Shown here: piece after piece, positions 10,647-27,237 of the stretch
How positions within the stretch are numbered: the stretch's first letter is position 1
Layout: every line of letters begins with the position of its first letter
DNA from: Bordetella genomosp. 12
GTDB taxonomy: Bacteria > Pseudomonadota > Gammaproteobacteria > Burkholderiales > Burkholderiaceae_B
Direction: 5' to 3'
Length of the DNA: 64,000 bases
Assembly: GCF_002261355.1 (NCBI RefSeq)
Contig: NZ_NEVU01000001.1
Coordinates: 1 to 64,000 of the forward strand
Notes under the pieces: generated by a model
Told to the model about the DNA's origin: nothing
The model's input: the letters and a program-made list of their open reading frames with translations, nothing else
Database searches by the model: none
Made by a program: the position numbers and the translations under genes

Positions 10647-11360
10647 TTAATCCTGCGCGAACAGATACCCGCTGCCGTAGACCGTGCGGATAGGCAGAAT
10701 CAGGCCTGCCAGCTCCGCCTTGCGCCGCAACCGGCTGATGACCACGTCGATGCTGCGCGCCCCCGTCATGCGGTTGACGCTGCCCTCGGCGCCGAGGTCC
10801 GCGCCCAACACGCTGCGGCTGACGGCGCGCCCTTCGGCTTGCAGCAGCGTCCGCACGAGCAGCCTTTCGTTGGCAGAAAGCGACAGCGTGGCGCCGGTGG
10901 GCGCGGCCAGCGTCCAGTCCTGATCGCGCAGCTCCCATTTGCCGCCGGGCACCACATCGCCATGCGCCTGATCGGCGGCATGATCCTGCCAGGATGGCAG
11001 GCGGCGCGCCAGGGCGAGCAGGATACAGGCCAGCTCCCGATCGTCGACCGGCTCGGACAGCGCCGCATCCGCGCCGCTTTGCAGGCAGCGCAGGCGGGTT
11101 TCGACCGGCATGGCCTCACCTTTGACGATGACGCCCAGCTCTGCCGCCCCGCGCAGCCTTGCGATAAGGGCGAACCCGAGTTCGCCCAGCTCGCTCACGT
11201 CGAGCACCACGATGTCGTAGTGCGCTTCGTTGAGCAGGCTGAATAGTTCCAGCGGCGTGGAACAGCCTTTGGTGGAGATTCCCGCTTGCAGCAGTACCGA
11301 GATACTACGAGCGCGGCTGGCCGAATCCGGCACCATGATTAAAGCGCTCAATTGCTTCAT
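10647..11360 (-). CDS. OmpR-type response regulator with degenerate receiver
   Basis: This is a 237-residue protein with a receiver-like domain (1-120) and an OmpR/PhoB winged helix (about 140-237, ending RTVYGSGYLFAQD). The candidate phosphoacceptor Asp54 is kept (IVVLDVSELG). The N-terminal acidic pair is reduced to a single Asp (MVPDS), the usual Thr/Ser is replaced in VIVKGE, and the invariant Lys is Glu (LSEP for xxKP). It therefore probably works without normal phosphorylation. It is transcribed away from the regulator at 11635, and its stop lies ~60 bp from the rpsL promoter. Its targets are unknown. Confidence 0.8.
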   Translation of the reverse strand: MKQLSALIMVPDSASRARSISVLLQAGISTKGCSTPLELFSLLNEAHYDIVVLDVSELGELGFALIARLRGAAELGVIVKGEAMPVETRLRCLQSGADAALSEPVDDRELACILLALARRLPSWQDHAADQAHGDVVPGGKWELRDQDWTLAAPTGATLSLSANERLLVRTLLQAEGRAVSRSVLGADLGAEGSVNRMTGARSIDVVISRLRRKAELAGLILPIRTVYGSGYLFAQD

Positions 11361-11634
11361 GACCAGGCCCTATTTCACCTAGAAATCGTTGCCCGCACCG
11401 CGGGTGCAGCCTGGCGGCAGACCCTGATGCGATTGGCGATAGTGTGACGCTCTGTTGCGTCTGTCGGCCAGTCAAGATTCGTCAACTTTGCAATGATTAA
11501 CACTCTTGTTTCATGGGTTTATCGCAAAAATCAGAGCATGTGTGACAACGAGTATGATGGCGAAGTCAGAGCATCGTGAAGCCGCGATTGCTCAGGCCTG
11601 CCGCACCGGTCCCACCCTTACAGAAGCACGGCCC

Positions 11635-12333
11635 ATGAGAATCGCCTCATTAGAAGATGACCTGGACCAAGCCCAGCAAATACAGCAATTGCTAGAGCAA
11701 GCCGGCTACGAATGCAGCAGTTTCCAACAGAGCCAGGATTTGCTGGCCGCGCTGCGCACAGAGACTTTCGACCTGATCCTGGTCGACTGGCAAGTGCCCG
11801 ATATGGATGGCGATGAAGTCGTTCGTTATTTGCGTTCGCGCTATGGCATGAGCCTGCCCATCATTTTCCTGACCAGCCGCAATCAGGAAGAGGATCTGGT
11901 GCAAGGATTGCAGGCTGGCGCCGACGACTACATCGTCAAGCCGCTACGCCCGGCCGAACTGCTGGCGCGCATCGCCGCGCTGTGGCGCCGCATGCAACCG
12001 GCCACGCGCGACAACCCGCCGTTCGATGTGGGCCCCTATCACATTGATCCGGCGCGCCATGTCATCGAACTGCGTGGCGAATCCATCAATCTGGCGCCCA
12101 AAGAGTACGAACTGGCGCTGCTGTTTCTGCGCAATCTCGGCCGCCTGCTCTCACGCGATTTGCTGGCCGAGACGGTCTGGAACCGGGAGATCCCTCCCAC
12201 CTCCCGCACCCTCGACACACATCTGTCCAATGTGCGGCAGAAGCTGCAACTGCGCCCCCAGAATGGTTTGCGTTTGAGCTCTTCCTACGCCTTGGGCTAT
12301 CGCCTCGAAACGGTCACCGAACCAACGTCTTGA
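11635..12333 (+). CDS. OmpR-family response regulator
   Basis: This is a 232-residue regulator with a complete receiver: acidic pair Glu7-Asp8-Asp9, phosphoacceptor Asp51 (LILVDWQVPDMDG), Thr80 and Lys102 (VKPL). The winged-helix DNA-binding domain follows (APKEYELALLFLRNLGRLLS to SSYALGYRLE). The frame is open back to 11506; I chose ATG 11635 because the canonical receiver strand MRIASLEDD begins there, though its Shine-Dalgarno is weak. It stands 49 bp before the LysM-FecR gene and is probably the output partner of the CHASE2 kinase at 13501. Confidence 0.88.
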   Translation: MRIASLEDDLDQAQQIQQLLEQAGYECSSFQQSQDLLAALRTETFDLILVDWQVPDMDGDEVVRYLRSRYGMSLPIIFLTSRNQEEDLVQGLQAGADDYIVKPLRPAELLARIAALWRRMQPATRDNPPFDVGPYHIDPARHVIELRGESINLAPKEYELALLFLRNLGRLLSRDLLAETVWNREIPPTSRTLDTHLSNVRQKLQLRPQNGLRLSSSYALGYRLETVTEPTS

Positions 12334-12382
12334 TCGCTGCGCAGCCCGGCTGCGCGCGCCCTCACCTCCCCAGGAGATCGCT

Positions 12383-13489
12383 ATGAACCGGAGTATCCGG
12401 TGTGCGTTCCTGTCGCTGAGCATTGCTCTGGCCGCCTGTGCGGTTCAGGCTCAGCCGGCAGGCGCTTTGAATGAAGACTTCATCTATCGGATCAAGCCCG
12501 GCGACACCCTGAGCAGCCTGGCCACCAGGTATACCGGCAAGGCAGGCAATTGGCCGGCGCTGCAGCAGATCAACAAGATCGCCGATACGCTGGCCTTGCC
12601 GGTCGGGTTGGAGTTGCGCATTCCTCTGTCCATGATCCCCGAGGTCAAGGGTTCGGCCAAGGTCGTCAGTCTCACGGGCAGCGCCACCCTCGATGGGCAG
12701 CCACTCAGCCCGCAGGCGGCGCTGCCCGAGGGCGGCGTGCTGGCGACCGGAGAACGCAGCTTTCTCACGGTGCGCCTGTCCGACGGCAGTGAAATCACGC
12801 TGCCGCCCCACAGCATCGTGCGCCTGCAGCACCTGCGCCGCTTCGAGCACGTGCCGCTGACAGATACGGTGATCTCCGTGGAACAAGGATCGATGGAGTC
12901 CCGGGTCGCGCCGCAGGGCGAGGGGGTGGGACGGTTCGAGATTCGCGCGCCGGTCGCCGTCACGGGCGTGCGCGGCACGCGTTTTCGCGTTGTGGCCGAT
13001 GGCCAGGGCGCCGCGCAAAGTGTTCTGGAAGGAAACATCCGTGTGCAAGCCCATGCGCGCGATCAGGCACCCGCTCAGGCCATCACCGTGCGCGAAGGCC
13101 AGGCAGCGCGCATCAGCGCCGAAGGCAGGATGCTGGGTATACAGCCGTTGTTGCCCGCCCCCGAGCTTGGCGTTCCGCAGCGCGCCGCGGGCGGCTGGAC
13201 CAGCAGTGTGTCGGCGGTACCCGGCGCGCAAGCCTATGAAGTACGCGTATCGCGCGACGCGCAGGGCATGCACGTGATCTCGGCCCAGCGCTTTGCCACG
13301 GCGCAGATCAACTTTACCGCGCCAGGGCCCGGCACCTATTATGTCAACGTCAGCGCGATCGATCAGACCGGGCTGGCGGGCTACGAGGCAAGGCAGACAT
13401 TCGAAGGGGCCCTGGCCCTGTTGAGCAGTGATGGCCTGCCCATAGGTAGCGGAACAGGAGATCTGATCACCTTGCAGCAATACTACTGA
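12383..13489 (+). CDS. secreted LysM and FecR-domain protein
   Basis: This 368-residue protein has a signal peptide (1-23, cleavage after AVQA). A LysM peptidoglycan-binding module spans about 35-82 (YRIKPGDTLSSLATRYTG to GLELRIP). A FecR-like beta domain follows at about 95-215 (ERSFLTVRLSDGSEITLPPH, ITGVRGTRFRVV-type end). The C-terminal part (about 250-350) resembles a fibronectin-III-like sandwich. It should sit in the periplasm bound to the wall. AGGAGAT lies 8 bases before the ATG. Its position between regulator and CHASE2 kinase suggests a sensing or scaffolding partner; the function is not known. Confidence 0.8.
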   Translation: MNRSIRCAFLSLSIALAACAVQAQPAGALNEDFIYRIKPGDTLSSLATRYTGKAGNWPALQQINKIADTLALPVGLELRIPLSMIPEVKGSAKVVSLTGSATLDGQPLSPQAALPEGGVLATGERSFLTVRLSDGSEITLPPHSIVRLQHLRRFEHVPLTDTVISVEQGSMESRVAPQGEGVGRFEIRAPVAVTGVRGTRFRVVADGQGAAQSVLEGNIRVQAHARDQAPAQAITVREGQAARISAEGRMLGIQPLLPAPELGVPQRAAGGWTSSVSAVPGAQAYEVRVSRDAQGMHVISAQRFATAQINFTAPGPGTYYVNVSAIDQTGLAGYEARQTFEGALALLSSDGLPIGSGTGDLITLQQYY

Positions 13490-13500
13490 CAGGGGCAATC

Positions 13501-15804
13501 ATGCCTGCCGATGGACGCGCGCTCACGCGCCGCTCGGGCTTCATCCTGACGGCGCTGCTCACGCTGCTGGCCGCGTTGCTGGGCAGTTTCTCCGGCCTGG
13601 GCCGCATCGACCAGACGCTGTACGACCGGGCTCAATCGCTGATCGAGCAGCCCGCGCAGGCCAACATCATCCTGGTCGCCATCGACGATGACAGCATCGC
13701 CGCGCTGGGCCGTTGGCCCTGGAAGCGTCAAGTGCACGCGGCCTTGCTCGACAAGTTACGCGAAGCGCGCGCCGTCGGGCTGGACCTGATTTTTTCCGAA
13801 GCCGACCGGGATGACCCTGCTGCCGACGCCGCCCTGGCCCAAGCCATCCGCGCGCACGGCCGCGTGGTGCTGCCCATTGTTCTGAACAACCTCAATGCGG
13901 CGGCACGCTTTCAGGCCCCGCTGCCCGCGCTGGCCCGCTCCGCCGCCGAAATGGGGTTCATCAATATCCCGGTCGACAAAGACGGCGTGGTGCGCCGCAC
14001 GGCCTGGCAACGCACCATCGACGACAGTCTATGGACCCACTTTTCGCTCGCCATGCTGCGCGCCGGCGGCCAGCGCGACCAGGCAGAGCGCTTCCGCGCC
14101 GCCCGCAAGGACCAGGGAACCGAACTGATCCCGTTCGCCGGCCCGCCCGGCCACTATCCCGCCGTGGCCTACCGGGATGTGATCGACGGCCGTATCCCCC
14201 CCAGCCGCTTTCGCGATCAGTACGTCATCGTTGGGTCTTGGGCGACCGGCTTGACCGATACCTTTCCCACACCGGTTTCCCATCATGCCAGCGGCATGGC
14301 TGGCATGGAGATCCTCGCCAACTTGCTGCAAGCCGCCGCACAGGATCGTGCGCTGCGCACGGCTTCGCCCTGGCAAGGCGCGCTGGCCTGCGCCTTGCCG
14401 GTCCTGCTGCTGTGCCTGCTGATGCGGCACGGTTCGCCCAAGCTGTCGCTGGCCCTCAATGGGGCTTTGCTCATCCTCGTGCTGCCCGTGACGGCACTGC
14501 TGCTGCGCTATGGGCAGATATGGTTCCCGCCATCGGCTGCCCTCTTCAGCCTGGCCTTGTGTTATCCCATCTGGAGCTGGCGCAGCCAGGAAGCCGTGTT
14601 GCATTACATGGACGATGAGCTCAAGCGTCTGCGCAAGGAGTATGCGCCAGTGCTGGATCAGCGCAGCGCCGCGCTGTTGCTGGGCCACCGCTCGGTGGAA
14701 GACCGATTGAGCCAGTTCCGCCGGGCGCTTGCCCTGGTGCGCAACCTGCGCCAAGTCCTGACCGATGGTCTCAATGGCTTGCCCGACGCGACGCTGGTTT
14801 TCGATCAGGATGGCCTGGTGCAGTTTCGCAATCGCGCCGCGGCGCAGTTTTTCCGGCAGCTCAAATTACGCCCTCCGCATGCCGGCCAGCCGCTGGACGA
14901 TATGCTCACGCCGCTGCAGGTCTCGGCCGCGATGCGCGAGCGCATCGCCGGCTTTACCGTCGAAGCTGCCACCAAAGCGCCGCGTTCGGGCTGGAGCGTC
15001 GAGGTGGAGACGCGCATCTGCCATAGCAAGGATGTGATCTTCAAATGCGCCCCCATCCACTCGGGCGAAGGCCAATTCGTGGGCACCATCATGACGCTGA
15101 GCGACATCAGCGAAATTCGCCATGCCGAACGTCAGCGGGAAGAGACCCTGCGCTTCATCTCCCACGACATGCGCGCACCGCAGAACTCCATCCTGGCCTT
15201 GGTCGCCATGCATGAAAGCGATCCGGCCGGTCAGGATCAAACGGCCACGCTGCAGCGCATTGCCCAACTCTCGCGGCGCACGCTGGATCTGGTCGACGGC
15301 TTCGTGCAACTCACCCGCGCTGAATCCATGAAGATCCATCTCACGAGTCTGGACATGGCCGACTTGCTGCGTGAGGTCTGCGATGATTTCTGGGGCCCCT
15401 CCCGCGAACGCGGCATCGCCATCGAGGTGCGCGAACCCCTGCCGCCGGCTTTCGTGATGGCCGACCAGACCCTGCTGCGGCGGGCCATCGCCAATCTGCT
15501 GGACAACGCCATCAAGTACAGCCCCAGAGACAGCCGCATCGTCTGCACCATCGAGGCCGAGCCCACGCAATGGCGCTTGAGCATCGCGGATCAGGGCCCA
15601 GGCATCGCCGCCAATGAACAGGAGCGGATATTCCAGCCTTTTGTACGGGTTGCTTCAGCCGCGCAAAGCGATGCCGGCGGCGCGGGTTTGGGTCTGGCCT
15701 TTGTGCGCACGGTCGCCGAGCGGCATCAAGGTCAGGCCCTCGTTCGCAGCACGCCAGGCCAAGGCTCGGTCTTTACGCTGCGACTCCCGCGTCAGGAGCC
15801 GTAA
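13501..15804 (+). CDS. CHASE2-domain sensor histidine kinase
   Basis: This is a 767-residue membrane kinase. One N-terminal TM (about 13-33) precedes a large periplasmic CHASE2 domain (about 35-285, with GLDLIFSEADRDD and GFINIPVDKDGVVRR). Three close TM segments follow (about 287-360), then a PAS-like region (about 425-540) and the kinase core. The phospho-His is His555 in FISHDMRAPQNSI; the ATP site has NLLDNAIKYSP, DQGPGI and GAGLGLAFVR. Note MRAPQN in place of the usual LRTPL. It starts 11 bp after the LysM-FecR gene, so the two are almost certainly co-transcribed with the regulator at 11635. Confidence 0.88.
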   Translation: MPADGRALTRRSGFILTALLTLLAALLGSFSGLGRIDQTLYDRAQSLIEQPAQANIILVAIDDDSIAALGRWPWKRQVHAALLDKLREARAVGLDLIFSEADRDDPAADAALAQAIRAHGRVVLPIVLNNLNAAARFQAPLPALARSAAEMGFINIPVDKDGVVRRTAWQRTIDDSLWTHFSLAMLRAGGQRDQAERFRAARKDQGTELIPFAGPPGHYPAVAYRDVIDGRIPPSRFRDQYVIVGSWATGLTDTFPTPVSHHASGMAGMEILANLLQAAAQDRALRTASPWQGALACALPVLLLCLLMRHGSPKLSLALNGALLILVLPVTALLLRYGQIWFPPSAALFSLALCYPIWSWRSQEAVLHYMDDELKRLRKEYAPVLDQRSAALLLGHRSVEDRLSQFRRALALVRNLRQVLTDGLNGLPDATLVFDQDGLVQFRNRAAAQFFRQLKLRPPHAGQPLDDMLTPLQVSAAMRERIAGFTVEAATKAPRSGWSVEVETRICHSKDVIFKCAPIHSGEGQFVGTIMTLSDISEIRHAERQREETLRFISHDMRAPQNSILALVAMHESDPAGQDQTATLQRIAQLSRRTLDLVDGFVQLTRAESMKIHLTSLDMADLLREVCDDFWGPSRERGIAIEVREPLPPAFVMADQTLLRRAIANLLDNAIKYSPRDSRIVCTIEAEPTQWRLSIADQGPGIAANEQERIFQPFVRVASAAQSDAGGAGLGLAFVRTVAERHQGQALVRSTPGQGSVFTLRLPRQEP

Positions 15805-15811
15805 CACCCGC

Positions 15812-16984
15812 TCAAGGGAATACGTGGCTGATCGACGCGCTGCTGCCGGGTTTGACGTCGAGCGTGACGCGATACGGCGAGAGGTCGGCGTTGCGTACCA
15901 CGACGTTGTACTTGCCCGGCGCGAGCTTCAGCTCGCGCAAGGGCGGCGACACGCCGCGATGCACCCCGTTGATCCACACCTCGCCCCAGGGTTGAATGTT
16001 CACAGCCACCGCGATGCGCGCCACGGCGGCATTGGGCTTTTGCAGCAACTCCCCGGGGGATGCGCTTGCGGGCGGCGAACTATCGCGAGGCGGCGGCGCA
16101 GCAGACTCGGCTAAAGCCGCCGCGCCCGGCGCCGCCGGCGGCGCGGCTGGAGCGTCGGGCGGGACGGCGGCCGGCCCTTGCGCAGCGGGCTGCGGCGCCG
16201 TGGCATTCAATACCAATTGAGAATGCGCGATGACCGGCGACGGGGTCGCCGCCAGCCTGTCCCACCAGTACATCCCCACGCCGGCAGCAACCAGCAACAG
16301 CACGACCGCCAGCACCAGGCGCCGCGAGCGCGACGTCGCCGGTTGAACCGCGACATACTCTGTGCGCGGAATGGACGGCCGCAAGGTCAATGGCGGAATG
16401 AGTGCCAGCTCGGCCGCGTCGACGGCAGGGGCGAAGGCCAGGCTGTCGGCAAACGCCGCGATCGATGCCGGCCTGTCCGCCGGTTTGAGCGCCAACCCCG
16501 CGTCGATGGCGCGCAGAAAATCCGGGTCATAGCGTTTAAGGCCTTGCTGAGCCAACGGCTGATAGCCATCGTGCTCGATACGCTCCATCGCGGGCGGTGG
16601 CAGAAATCCGGTGATCAACGAATGTGACACCGCACAGAGGCTGTAGATATCGCTCCAGGGCCCGCGCGGCCATTGCGCCGCCTGCAGATAGAACTCATAG
16701 GGCGCAAAGCCCGCCGCGGTAGTGGGCGCCAGGCCTTCGAGCTGGCGCGGCTGAGTATCGACGGCCATGAGGTGGGCGCGGCCGTTTTCGTCCAGGCCCA
16801 CCGAGGAAGTCGTGATATCGCCGCAGATCCGGCCACGGTCGTGCAAGGACTGCAACGGCGCGAACAATTCGCCGAGGAGCCGCTTGATACGCGCCTGCGG
16901 AACGCCCCCACCTGCCGTGGCGGCAATGGCGTTTAATGGCCGGTGGGCCAACGGAGCAGCGCCGGCGAACGGGCTGCGCGACAT
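15812..16984 (-). CDS. membrane protein with degenerate kinase C-lobe and PEGA-like end
   Basis: This is a protein of about 390 residues. The first half resembles a Ser/Thr protein-kinase C-lobe: LHDRGRICGDITTSSVGL stands where HRDxKPxN should be (Asp kept, Lys and Asn lost), AVDT replaces DFG, and APYEF plus SDIYSLC match APE and DxxSLG. No glycine loop or catalytic Lys lies upstream, so an active kinase is unlikely. One TM (RRLVLAVVLLLVAAGVGMYW) leads to a long Pro/Ala linker and a C-terminal PEGA-like beta domain (about 325-390). I chose ATG 16984 because AGGA lies 6 bases before it; the frame is open to 17077. It converges on the CHASE2 kinase with only 7 bp between the stops. Confidence 0.7.
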   Translation of the reverse strand: MSRSPFAGAAPLAHRPLNAIAATAGGGVPQARIKRLLGELFAPLQSLHDRGRICGDITTSSVGLDENGRAHLMAVDTQPRQLEGLAPTTAAGFAPYEFYLQAAQWPRGPWSDIYSLCAVSHSLITGFLPPPAMERIEHDGYQPLAQQGLKRYDPDFLRAIDAGLALKPADRPASIAAFADSLAFAPAVDAAELALIPPLTLRPSIPRTEYVAVQPATSRSRRLVLAVVLLLVAAGVGMYWWDRLAATPSPVIAHSQLVLNATAPQPAAQGPAAVPPDAPAAPPAAPGAAALAESAAPPPRDSSPPASASPGELLQKPNAAVARIAVAVNIQPWGEVWINGVHRGVSPPLRELKLAPGKYNVVVRNADLSPYRVTLDVKPGSSASISHVFP

Positions 16985-17185
16985 TGATGGTCCTGCTGGT
17001 GGAGACATTTCAATCAAATATGCGCGGCGTAAAATATCCGCGGCCACTACGAGCCCTGAAAGATTTCCGCACGGCAATCACACAACAGATTGTCGCCATC
17101 TGCTTATTATGCCACCCACGGCGCCCTTCTTTGCGCGTGCTTGCCGGCAAGCATAAACTAGCCTCTCCACGGATCGAGATTCCAG

Positions 17186-17584
17186 TTGAAACGTATAAAG
17201 ACCCAACTGTATCCGCTCGGCATGCTTGCCTTGCTGCTCGGGCTATCCGCCTGTTCCAGCCTGCGCACCGCCACCGAGCGCCCCCCCACCGTTGCCGCGC
17301 TTGGCGCGCTCGAAGAGGTTCAGACCGCCTACCAGGCGGGCCGGTACGGCGAGGTCATCCTCTATGTCGCCCGATCGGATGACCTGGATCAGGCGCCGGC
17401 CAGTGTCAAAATCCCCGCGCTCAAGTTGCAGGCTTTCAGCTATTGCGTGAGCAACTATCTCCAGCTCTGCGAAGATGCCTTCGCCCGTATTCTGGCCATC
17501 GACCCGGGTTTCGAATTAAAGCCCGCGGAGATTGGACACCCCATCTGGGGCCCGGCCTACCAACGGGCCAAACAGGCGATCTGA
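17186..17584 (+). CDS. small lipoprotein, possibly TssQ-like
   Basis: This is a 132-residue protein with a lipobox (LLGLSAC, Cys23), so it is a probable outer- or inner-membrane lipoprotein. The mature part is helical and TPR-like: ALEEVQTAYQAGRYGEVILY, IPALKLQAFSYCVSNYLQLC, then GHPIWGPAYQRAKQA. This pattern recalls TssQ-family lipoproteins annotated near type VI secretion loci, but no other T6SS gene is visible, so the assignment is tentative. It uses a TTG start with GAG ~10 bases upstream. It runs divergently from the pseudokinase gene and convergently to rpoC. Confidence 0.6.
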   Translation: MKRIKTQLYPLGMLALLLGLSACSSLRTATERPPTVAALGALEEVQTAYQAGRYGEVILYVARSDDLDQAPASVKIPALKLQAFSYCVSNYLQLCEDAFARILAIDPGFELKPAEIGHPIWGPAYQRAKQAI

Positions 17585-17602
17585 CCTGCTTCGCTCCGGC
17601 CA

Positions 17603-17636
17603 ATAGAAAAGCCAGCCCCAAGGGGCTGGCTTTTCT
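17603..17636. terminator. bidirectional terminator between lipoprotein gene and rpoC
   Basis: AGAAAAGCCAGCCCC and GGGGCTGGCTTTTCT form a near-perfect palindrome with A and T tracts at its ends, 20 bp after the lipoprotein stop. It suits transcription from either side. Confidence 0.85.
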
Positions 17637-17674
17637 GCTTTGGACACCACACGCCGGCGCACAGCGCCCGCAAA

Positions 17675-17705
17675 GAAAACTGCCGGCACGCGGCCGGCAG
17701 TTTTC
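17675..17705 (-). terminator. rpoC operon terminator
   Basis: GAAAACTGCCGGC pairs with GCCGGCAGTTTTC around a short loop (17675-17705), 29 bp after the rpoC stop. On the minus strand the stem ends in TTTTC. Confidence 0.8.
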
Positions 17706-17733
17706 TCCTCACAGCCGAAGCTGCTGGGGTGGC

Positions 17734-26087
<8,354 letters not shown>

Positions 26088-26144
26088 GAGCACTCCGACT
26101 CGAGGTTGCATGGGCCGTCAACCACGGCCCCAGGTGATACGACT

Positions 26145-26189
26145 CCAGGAAACACCCCTAAAACTGCACGATCAGGAGGGGTTTCCTGG
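26145..26189 (-). promoter_or_regulatory. long stem-loop in the rplL-rpoB spacer
   Basis: CCAGGAAA-CA-CCCCT (26145-26159) pairs with AGGGG-TTTCCTGG (26177-26189) with only a two-base bulge, giving a 13-bp stem and a 17-nt loop. It lies just downstream of the attenuator-like hairpin in the direction of transcription. In E. coli an RNase III site lies in this spacer; the comparison is inference. Confidence 0.55.
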
Positions 26190-26195
26190 AAACGC

Positions 26196-26232
26196 AAAAG
26201 CCCGGGGACGGCATACTGCGCTGTCCCCGGGC
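26196..26232 (-). terminator. attenuator-like terminator between rplL and rpoB
   Basis: GCCCGGGGAC (26200-26209) pairs perfectly with GTCCCCGGGC (26223-26232) around 13 nt, followed on the minus strand by TTTT. It begins 16 bp after the rplL stop, where the partial terminator of the E. coli rpl-rpo operon lies. It would lower rpoBC output relative to rplL. Confidence 0.75.
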
Positions 26233-26247
26233 AGATGACGCGAAGGT

Positions 26248-26628
26248 TTACTTGACTTCGACCTTGGCGCCAGCTTCTTCCAGCTTCTTCTTGGCGGCTT
26301 CGGCGTCAGCCTTCGGCAGCGCTTCCTTGACGGGCTTCGGAGCGCCGTCGACCAGGTCCTTGGCTTCCTTCAGACCCAGACCGGTCAGCTCGCGCACGGC
26401 CTTGATGACGGAAACCTTGTTGGCGCCGGCTTCAACCAGCACAACGGTGAACTCGGTCTGCTCTTCAGCAGCGGCGGCAGCGCCACCAGCGGCCGGAGCG
26501 GCCACAGCCACAGCGGCGGCAGCAGCCGACACGCCGAACTTCTCTTCCATTTCCTTGATCAGCTCGGACAGCTCGAGCACGGTCATGCCAGCGATGGCGT
26601 CAAGGATTTCAGCTTTGCTAAGTGCCAT
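26248..26628 (-). CDS. rplL: 50S ribosomal protein L7/L12
   Basis: This 126-residue acidic stalk protein is present in several copies on L10 and recruits the GTPase factors. The dimerising N-terminus ends in a flexible Ala/Val/Gly hinge (about 35-58), and the C-terminal factor-binding domain has [19 protein letters not shown] and [10 protein letters not shown]. It is in the usual place after rplJ (84 bp). Confidence 0.98.
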   Translation of the reverse strand: MALSKAEILDAIAGMTVLELSELIKEMEEKFGVSAAAAAVAVAAPAAGGAAAAAEEQTEFTVVLVEAGANKVSVIKAVRELTGLGLKEAKDLVDGAPKPVKEALPKADAEAAKKKLEEAGAKVEVK

Positions 26629-26712
26629 TTTCTTTAGAACTCCAAAATTGGGTAATGCCAGGGTTGGGTGTCGCTTTGTCGTTCAGCGAGGATCCGCAAA
26701 CCGCGCCTGATA

Positions 26713-27237
26713 TCAGGCGGCGGCCTTCTGGTCGCGCACGGCGGCGAGGCCACGGGCGAACTTGGTCGGAACTTCGTTGAGCGTACGCACGAATTGCGCG
26801 ATCGGGGCTTGCATGGTGCCCAGCAGTTTCGAGAGCAGCTCTTCGCGGGAAGGCATCGTGGCCAAAGCCTTGACGCCTTCTTCGGTCAGCAGGTTGTTGG
26901 GCAGTGCGCCCGCCTTGATGACCAGCTTGTCGTTGCTCTTTGCGAAACCGGCGAGGACCTTTGCCGCCGCGACCGGGTCGTTGCTGATACCGTAGATCAG
27001 CGGACCGGTCAGTTGCTCGGCCAACGGCTCGAAAGCCGTGCCAGCAACCGCACGACGGGCCAGCGAGTTCTTCAGAACACGCAGGTAAACGCCCGATTCA
27101 CGCGCAGTTTTGCGCAGTACGGTGACAGAGGCGACGTCCAGACCACGGTACTCGGCGATAACAATCGACTGGGCCTTGGCGACTTGCGCCGAGACTTCCT
27201 CGATTACCACCGCTTTCTCTTGGCGATTGAGACTCAC
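26713..27237 (-). CDS. rplJ: 50S ribosomal protein L10
   Basis: This 174-residue base of the L12 stalk binds 23S rRNA with its N-terminal half ([20 protein letters not shown]-like region) and L12 with its C-terminal helix. With L12 it represses its own message in E. coli by binding the leader. It uses a GTG start (27237) with GGAG 10 bases upstream. A 244-nt leader separates it from rplA. Confidence 0.97.
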   Translation of the reverse strand: MSLNRQEKAVVIEEVSAQVAKAQSIVIAEYRGLDVASVTVLRKTARESGVYLRVLKNSLARRAVAGTAFEPLAEQLTGPLIYGISNDPVAAAKVLAGFAKSNDKLVIKAGALPNNLLTEEGVKALATMPSREELLSKLLGTMQAPIAQFVRTLNEVPTKFARGLAAVRDQKAAA

